From: Thermopetrobacter sp964430935
GTDB taxonomy: Bacteria; Pseudomonadota; Alphaproteobacteria; Rhizobiales; Aestuariivirgaceae
Direction: 5' to 3'
DNA: 64,000 nt
Assembly (NCBI GenBank): GCA_964430935.1
Contig: CAYSHK010000004.1
Span: 55,951 to 119,950 of the forward strand
Made by a program: the position numbers and the translations under genes. How positions within the stretch are numbered: position 1 is the stretch's first letter; each line of letters opens with the position of its first letter. This document shows, in pieces, positions 59,094 through 64,000 of the stretch. Under the pieces are notes generated by a model. That model was not told the DNA's origin. It worked only from the letters and a program-made list of their open reading frames with translations, and made no database searches.

Positions 59094-60122
59094 ATGGACG
59101 CCATAGTGCTTCAGATTCTGAACGGCCTGGACAAGGGCGGCGCCTATGCGCTCATCGCGCTGGGGCTGACGCTGGCCTTCGGGACGCTGGGAATCGTCAA
59201 TTTCGCGCACGGCGCGCTCTTCATGCTGGGCGCCTTCTGCGCGGTGGCCTTCAACAAGCTGCTGACGCTGGAGAAGGTGGTCCTGGATCCGACCCAGAAG
59301 ACGCCCTGGGGTGCGCCCCTGGAGGTGCGCACGCCCTACGTGGAGGCGTGGCTGGGCGATTTCGGCAGGTTCCTCGTGGACTGGTCCGTGCCGATCTCGG
59401 TTGTCGTGGTCGTACCCTTCATGCTTCTGGTCGGCGTGATCATGGAGCGCGGTCTGATCCGGCATTTCTACAAACGGCCGCATGCCGACCAGATCCTCGT
59501 GACCTTCGGCCTGGCCATCGTGCTGCAGGAGATCGTCAAGCACTTCTTCGGCGCCAACCCCATTCCGATGAACGCGCCGCCCGTCTTCGCCGGCAGCGCC
59601 GACGTGGGCGCATGGCTCGGCATGGCCAAGGGCACCATCTACTATCCGTGGTGGCGCCTCGTCTACTTCGCCTTCTCCGCGGTGGTGGTCGCCGTCGTCT
59701 TCGCCTTCCTGCAGCTGACGACCTTCGGAATGGTGGTGCGCGCCGGCATGCGCGACCGCGAGACGGTGGGGCTGCTGGGCATCAACATCCAGCGCCGTTT
59801 CACCATCGTCTTCGGCATCGCCGCCATCGTGGCCGGTCTGGCGGGTGCAATGTACACACCCATTCTGCCGCCGAACTATCACATCGGCATGGACTTCCTC
59901 GTGCTTTCGTTCGTGGTGGTCGTGGTCGGCGGCATGGGGTCGCTGGGCGGCGCGGTGCTCGCCGGCTTCCTGCTCGGCATTCTGCAGTCGTTCGCCTCGA
60001 TGAACGAGATCAAGAGCTTCCTGCCCGGCATCGACCAGATCATCATCTATCTGGTGGCCGTGGTCATTCTTCTGGTCAGGCCGCGCGGCCTCATGGGCCG
60101 CAAGGGCGTAATGGAGGACTAG
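59094..60122 (+). CDS. livH: LivH-type ABC permease
   Basis: 342 residues from ATG 59094 (GAGAGAGGG site). About eight membrane segments. NGLDKGGAYALIALGLTLAFG and GIVNFAHGALFMLGAF are the LivH hallmarks, as is SLGGAVLAGFLLGILQS. It has a long insertion after the second segment (about 65-100). Pairs with LivM to form the channel. Confidence 0.92.
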   Translation: MDAIVLQILNGLDKGGAYALIALGLTLAFGTLGIVNFAHGALFMLGAFCAVAFNKLLTLEKVVLDPTQKTPWGAPLEVRTPYVEAWLGDFGRFLVDWSVPISVVVVVPFMLLVGVIMERGLIRHFYKRPHADQILVTFGLAIVLQEIVKHFFGANPIPMNAPPVFAGSADVGAWLGMAKGTIYYPWWRLVYFAFSAVVVAVVFAFLQLTTFGMVVRAGMRDRETVGLLGINIQRRFTIVFGIAAIVAGLAGAMYTPILPPNYHIGMDFLVLSFVVVVVGGMGSLGGAVLAGFLLGILQSFASMNEIKSFLPGIDQIIIYLVAVVILLVRPRGLMGRKGVMED

Positions 60123-60128
60123 GCGGCC

Positions 60129-61304
60129 ATGTTCGGAAAAACAGCCAGACAGGACTGGATCTTCTTCCTCGTGTTCTCGGCCTTCGTGCTGACGATGCCC
60201 ATCACCCTCGCGCCCCTCGGCGCGGGCTATCCGGACCTGCTTCAGAAATTCGCCATCTACGGGCTCTTCGCCATCGGCTTCAACATCCTCTTCGGCCTGA
60301 CGGGCTATCTGTCCTTCGGCCATGCCGCCTTCCTCGGCGTCGGCTCGTACGCGGCGGTGTGGATGTTCAAGCTGCTGTCGATGAACGTTCTGCCGGCGGT
60401 CGTCGTGGCGGTGATCGTGGCGGGGATCTTCGCCGCGGCCATCGGCTACGTCAGTCTCCGGCGCTCGGGCATCTACTTCTCGATCCTCACCCTGGCCTTC
60501 GCCCAGATGTCCTACAATCTCGCCTATTCGGTGCTGACGCCGATCACCAACGGCGAGACGGGCCTCCAGGTGCGCCAGCTCGCCACGGGGCCGGTGAGCA
60601 GTCTGCTGGATCAGGATATCCGCGTGCTGGACCGCGCCTTCGGCGTCGTGGAGAACGGCGTGCCGACCACTTCGCTGTTCGGCATCGAGATGAGCGGTTG
60701 GCCGGGCTTCTACTTTTGCGCCGCCATGCTGATCGCCGGATTCTTCATCGCCATGCGCATCTCGCGTTCCAACTTCGGCATGATGCTGCGGGCGATCAAG
60801 TCCAACCAGAACCGCCTGAAGTACACCGGCGTGAATACCCGTCCCTATCTGCTCTCGGCCTTCATCATCTCCGGCATGTACGCCGGGCTGGCGGGGGCGC
60901 TGCTGGCGGTCACGGATCCGCTCGCCGGCGCGGAGCGCATGCAGTGGACGGCTTCCGGCGAGGTGGTGCTGATGACCATCCTGGGCGGGGCCGGCACGCT
61001 GCTCGGCCCGGTGCTCGGCGCGGGCGTCATCAAGTACTTCGAGAACATCTTCTCGGCCATCAACGAGAACGTCCTGCATCAGGTCTTCTCCTTCCTGCCC
61101 GATCCGGTGGAGAACGCCGTGGTGGCCGTCGCGGGCATGTTCGTCGGCGAGGGCTGGCACCTGACGCTGGGACTGCTGTTCATGCTCATCGTGATCTTCC
61201 TGCCCGGCGGTCTCATGGAGGGCTTCAACCGGATCCTGGGGCTGTTCCGGCGTGGGTGTTCCGGGAAGGACGGCGCGGCATCCGGTGCGGACAAGGAGGC
61301 GTGA
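60129..61304 (+). CDS. livM: LivM-type ABC permease
   Basis: 391 residues. About ten membrane segments with NILFGLTGYLSFGHAAFLGVG and the conserved cytoplasmic loop MMLRAIKSNQNRLKYTGVNT. It starts 6 bases after livH. A hydrophilic insertion (about 155-190) is longer than in typical LivM. Confidence 0.92.
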   Translation: MFGKTARQDWIFFLVFSAFVLTMPITLAPLGAGYPDLLQKFAIYGLFAIGFNILFGLTGYLSFGHAAFLGVGSYAAVWMFKLLSMNVLPAVVVAVIVAGIFAAAIGYVSLRRSGIYFSILTLAFAQMSYNLAYSVLTPITNGETGLQVRQLATGPVSSLLDQDIRVLDRAFGVVENGVPTTSLFGIEMSGWPGFYFCAAMLIAGFFIAMRISRSNFGMMLRAIKSNQNRLKYTGVNTRPYLLSAFIISGMYAGLAGALLAVTDPLAGAERMQWTASGEVVLMTILGGAGTLLGPVLGAGVIKYFENIFSAINENVLHQVFSFLPDPVENAVVAVAGMFVGEGWHLTLGLLFMLIVIFLPGGLMEGFNRILGLFRRGCSGKDGAASGADKEA

Positions 61305-61307
61305 TCC

Positions 61308-62066
61308 ATGGCGGCCATTCTCGAAATCCGTGACGTGAACAAGAGTTTCGGCGGCCTGCGCGCCCTCTGGGAGGTCAACCTGACCGTCGAGGAGGGAGCC
61401 GTCCATGCCATCATCGGCCCCAACGGCGCCGGCAAGTCGACCCTGCTGAACTGCCTTGTGGGGCGTCTGAAACCCGATACCGGCACGGTTCTCTTCGCCG
61501 GGCAGCCCGTGTTGGGGCGGGAGCCCTACGAGATCAACCAGATGGGCATCGCCCGGGTGTTCCAGACGCCGGAGATCTTCGAGGATCTCACGCTGCTGGA
61601 CAACGTGGTGATCCCCGCCATGGCCAGGCGCGACGGTGCCTTTCGCTTCAGTCCGTGGCAGCGGGTGAGCGCCCGCAGGGAGCTGATCGAGGAGGCGGAG
61701 CACATCCTGGAGGACGTCGGACTGATCGAGCAGCGCAACGTCGTCTGCTCCTCGCTGTCGCGCGGCGACAAGCGGCGTCTGGAGCTGGCCATGTGCCTGA
61801 TCCAGCATCCGAAGCTGCTGCTGCTGGACGAGCCGACGGCGGGCATGTCGCGGGCCGACACCAACAACACCATCGAGCTTCTGAAGAAGATCGGCGAGCG
61901 GGGCATCACGAAGGTGATCATCGAGCATGACATGCACGTGGTGTTCTCCCTGGCCCACCGCATTTCCGTGCTGGCCCGCGGCACCTTCATCGCGGAGGGG
62001 ACGCCGGAGGAGATCAAGGGAGACCCGAAGGTGCAGGAAGCCTATCTTGGGGGTGCGCACGCATGA
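61308..62066 (+). CDS. livG: LivG-type ABC ATPase
   Basis: 252 residues. Walker A GPNGAGKSTLLNCL, signature LSRGDKRRLELAMCL (S-R-G-D in place of SGGQ) and Walker B LLLLDEPTAGMSRAD. Overlaps livF by 4 bases. Confidence 0.93.
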   Translation: MAAILEIRDVNKSFGGLRALWEVNLTVEEGAVHAIIGPNGAGKSTLLNCLVGRLKPDTGTVLFAGQPVLGREPYEINQMGIARVFQTPEIFEDLTLLDNVVIPAMARRDGAFRFSPWQRVSARRELIEEAEHILEDVGLIEQRNVVCSSLSRGDKRRLELAMCLIQHPKLLLLDEPTAGMSRADTNNTIELLKKIGERGITKVIIEHDMHVVFSLAHRISVLARGTFIAEGTPEEIKGDPKVQEAYLGGAHA

Positions 62067-62776
62067 GCAGCAGACCGTTCTTTTCCGCCCGCGACCTGCA
62101 CGCCTACTATGGCGAGAGCTACATCGTCCAGGGCGTGAGCCTGGAGGTGAACGAGGGCGAGATCCTCGCGCTGCTGGGCCGAAACGGCGCGGGCAAGACT
62201 TCCACCCTGCGCACCATCGCGCGGCTGGATTCGCCGGAGCTGAAGAGCGGCGAGATCTGGCTGGACGGCCATCCGCTGCACGAGATGCAGGCCTATCAGG
62301 CGGCGCGTGTCGGTGTGGCGCTGGTTCCCGAGGATCGGCGCATCATCGGCGGCCTCAGCGTGGAGGAGAACCTCAGGCTGGCCCAGATCGCCGAGCCGAA
62401 GGGCTGGGATCTGGAGAAGATCTACGAGCATTTCCCGCGTCTGGCCGAGCGCCGGGACCAGGAGGGCATCACGCTGTCCGGCGGCGAGCAGCAGATGCTG
62501 GCGGTGGCCCGCGCGCTGGCTCGGGACATCAAGTTCCTGCTTCTGGACGAGCCCTACGAGGGGCTGGCTCCGGTGATCGTGCAGGAGATCGAGAAGATTC
62601 TCCAGAACATCAAGGAGCTGGGCATCACCACCATTCTCGTGGAGCAGAACGCCATCGCGGCACTTCAGCTGGCCGATCGCGCGGTCATTCTCGACATGGG
62701 GCAGATCGTCTTCGACGGCAGCGCGCAGGAGGTGCTGGACGACGAGGAGCTGCGGCAGCGCTATCTCGCCATCTGA
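62063..62776 (+). CDS. livF: LivF-type ABC ATPase
   Basis: 237 residues. Walker A GRNGAGKTSTLRTIA, signature LSGGEQQMLAVARAL and Walker B FLLLDEPYEGLAPVIV. The two ATPases should act as a heterodimer beneath LivHM. Last gene of the operon before a strong terminator. Confidence 0.94.
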   Translation: MSSRPFFSARDLHAYYGESYIVQGVSLEVNEGEILALLGRNGAGKTSTLRTIARLDSPELKSGEIWLDGHPLHEMQAYQAARVGVALVPEDRRIIGGLSVEENLRLAQIAEPKGWDLEKIYEHFPRLAERRDQEGITLSGGEQQMLAVARALARDIKFLLLDEPYEGLAPVIVQEIEKILQNIKELGITTILVEQNAIAALQLADRAVILDMGQIVFDGSAQEVLDDEELRQRYLAI

Positions 62777-62821
62777 CGGCCCCGGCGGCCTTCGCCGTCG
62801 TGTCGGTCGTGCGCAGAATCG

Positions 62822-62856
62822 AAAGGGGCCCGGACGGATGCCGTCCGGGCCCCTTT
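62822..62856. terminator. Bidirectional terminator livF / usp
   Basis: A perfect 16-bp stem AAAGGGGCCCGGACGG / CCGTCCGGGCCCCTTT with an ATG loop. A-runs on one side and T-runs on the other serve both convergent genes. Confidence 0.9.
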
Positions 62857-62905
62857 CCGTCGCCGCGCCGGAGGAGGAACAGGGCGGCGCGGCTCGTCCG
62901 GATGT

Positions 62906-63751
62906 TCATTCGGACATGACCACGGGCGTGGTCATGTGATGGATGATGGTGTTGGTGACGCCGCCGAAGGCCTTTTCGCGGAGGCGCGAGTGGCTGTAGG
63001 CGCCCATGACCAGCAGATCGGATCCGGATTCGGTCAGATAGTTGAGGATCACGGTGTCGGCGGCGGCCTCGGGCATGATGAGAGGCACCACGGTCACGTT
63101 CACGCCATGGCGCTCCAGATGGCGCGCGATGTCGCGTCCGGGTTTCGGTCCGTGCACGTCCTTGCGCTTGTCGGGATTGACCACCACCACGAAGACCTCC
63201 TCGCGCGCCTGGAGCAGAGGGATGGCGTCGTTGACGGCGCGCACCGCCTTGCGCCCGCCGTCCCAGGCCACGACGGCCTTGCGGTGTTCCATGTGGGGGC
63301 GGCCCACGTAGGGTACGATGTAGACGGGCCGGCCGGAGGCGAAGAGCACGCCTTCCAGGAGGGCCTCCTGGAAGGAGCCGCGCCCTCCGTCGGGATCCGG
63401 CTGGCCGATGAATGTCATGTCCACGTGCCGGGCGTGGAAGGAGAGGATGCCCGGAGCCTTGGCCGCGCCGCACTCGATGATCTCGCTGTCGTAGGAGATG
63501 CCGGCTTCCTTCGCTGCCTTCTCGAAGCTTTCCATGGCCGCCTCGGTGGCCTCGCGGACGAGCTTCTGCTGCTGTTCGGTCAGCGAGGTCGGGATGTCGA
63601 TTCCGAGGTAGGTGGATATGGAGGATTTCAGGGCGAGAGCGACGCCCTTCAGGTGCGCGTCGTGCTTCTTCGCCAGAGCGATCGCGGCATTGATGCGTTC
63701 GTTGCAGGAATCGCAGGTGTCCACGTGAACGAGCAGATCCTTGTAGCCCAT
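62906..63751 (-). CDS. Tandem universal stress protein
   Basis: 281 residues with two Usp domains (about 1-150 and 155-281). The second has an ATP-binding loop, VMGAYSHSRLREKAFGGVTN, and ends TTPVVMSE. The first carries a CDSC pair near its start (HVDTCDSCNERIN), reminiscent of a redox or metal site but not a known Usp feature. It is monocistronic. Confidence 0.9.
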   Translation of the reverse strand: MGYKDLLVHVDTCDSCNERINAAIALAKKHDAHLKGVALALKSSISTYLGIDIPTSLTEQQQKLVREATEAAMESFEKAAKEAGISYDSEIIECGAAKAPGILSFHARHVDMTFIGQPDPDGGRGSFQEALLEGVLFASGRPVYIVPYVGRPHMEHRKAVVAWDGGRKAVRAVNDAIPLLQAREEVFVVVVNPDKRKDVHGPKPGRDIARHLERHGVNVTVVPLIMPEAAADTVILNYLTESGSDLLVMGAYSHSRLREKAFGGVTNTIIHHMTTPVVMSE

Positions 63752-63863
63752 GCCAGCCTCCCGGATGATGGTCCGTCACTGGCGGCATGCTAGATCAGCG
63801 GCGGGGTGGGGGATACCTAGACATTCCGCCTATCCGCGCGCCCCATGGCACCGCCCGCGCCGC

Positions 63864-63892
63864 TTGAATTGCTTCCGTACAACGACTAAAAG
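63864..63892 (+). promoter_or_regulatory. Putative sigma-70 promoter of tRNA-Thr(UGU)
   Basis: TTGAAT (63864-63869), a 17-base spacer, TAAAAG (63887-63892), 33 bases before the tRNA. Confidence 0.45.
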
Positions 63893-63924
63893 GTTCCCAC
63901 CGTCGTTCCCGCACCCCGGAACAC

Positions 63925-64000
63925 GCCGGCTTAGCTCAGCTGGTAGAGCACCTGATTTGTAATCAGGGGGTCGGGGGTTCAAGTCCCTCAGCCGGCACCA
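63925..64000 (+). tRNA. tRNA-Thr (anticodon UGU)
   Basis: 76 bases ending exactly at the window edge with encoded CCA. Acceptor strands GCCGGCT and AGCCGGC pair fully with discriminator A. The anticodon stem CCTGA/TCAGG closes loop TTTGTAA, anticodon TGT, reading ACA and other ACN codons. T-arm GGGGGTTCAAGTCCCTC is standard. Confidence 0.97.

Noticed and set aside
59016..62060. A 1014-codon minus-strand frame opposite livHMG
   Set aside because: Antisense shadow: His/Asp/Gln-rich composition and no domain, while the plus strand encodes intact transporter subunits.
1..64000. CRISPR arrays, insertion sequences, prophage or integrase genes
   Set aside because: No regularly spaced repeats, transposase-like proteins, terminal inverted repeats or integrase motifs were seen on reading both strands.

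Overview
The window is GC-rich, densely coded DNA from an alphaproteobacterium. Support comes from the gene orders zinc-ribbon protein/ftsE/ftsX, dapF-mtaB-ftsY-yciB-fhs and zapA-6S RNA-5-formyl-THF cyclo-ligase, from an Irr-type Fur protein, and from a PF09608 (Alph_Pro_TM) protein. The strongest metabolic signal is a complete oxidative-type (reverse) dissimilatory sulfite reductase locus, dsrABEFHCMKLJOP, with dsrN a little downstream. The presence of dsrEFH and dsrL and the absence of dsrD point to a sulfur-oxidising lifestyle.

Layout. 1-11.6 kb: housekeeping genes (truncated plsC, ftsX-ftsE, zinc-ribbon protein, hpt, asd, a TerC-type membrane protein, then the overlapping chain dapF-mtaB-ftsY-yciB-fhs). 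11.6-17.3 kb: small hypotheticals, tRNA-Thr(CGU), a stand-alone LigD-type polymerase domain, yebC, a YmdB-like phosphodiesterase, fau, 6S RNA, zapA and a DUF4164 coiled-coil protein. 17.5-25.2 kb: tkt, a degenerate ThiE-like protein, a Sel1-repeat protein, efp, a suhB-like phosphatase and a MotA/MotB-like pair. 25.2-34.2 kb: an exopolysaccharide region (Wzx flippase, glycosyltransferase, Wzz/BY-kinase-like protein, GNAT, SxtJ, DUF5989, carbamoyltransferase) with a divergent control region holding a good sigma-54 promoter. 34.3-40.8 kb: irr, a TauE/SafE exporter with its PF09608 partner, a Usp, two mini membrane proteins, siroheme synthase cysG, two small unknown proteins and a TauD-like dioxygenase. 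41.2-52.3 kb: the dsr operon. 52.4-56.4 kb: DUF4202 protein, dsrN, a membrane c-type cytochrome, a TetR regulator and a small unknown protein. 56.5-62.8 kb: a secreted pentapeptide-repeat protein and a LIV-type ABC transporter with a Tat-exported binding protein. 62.9-64 kb: a tandem Usp and tRNA-Thr(UGU).

How the genes fit together. DsrC carries the trisulfide sulfur relayed through DsrEFH. DsrAB, with siroheme made by CysG and amidated by DsrN, releases sulfite. DsrL exchanges electrons with NAD(P)H, and DsrMKJOP links DsrC to the quinone pool. No apr/sat or soe genes lie in the window, so the adjacent TauE/SafE exporter is a plausible sulfite outlet. A near-identical AT-rich inverted repeat (CATATT-NN-AATRTG) precedes both the exporter operon and the dsr operon and may be a shared sulfur-responsive operator.

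No CRISPR array, insertion sequence, phage gene or integration site was seen. Most very long antisense reading frames are GC-rich shadows of the listed genes.
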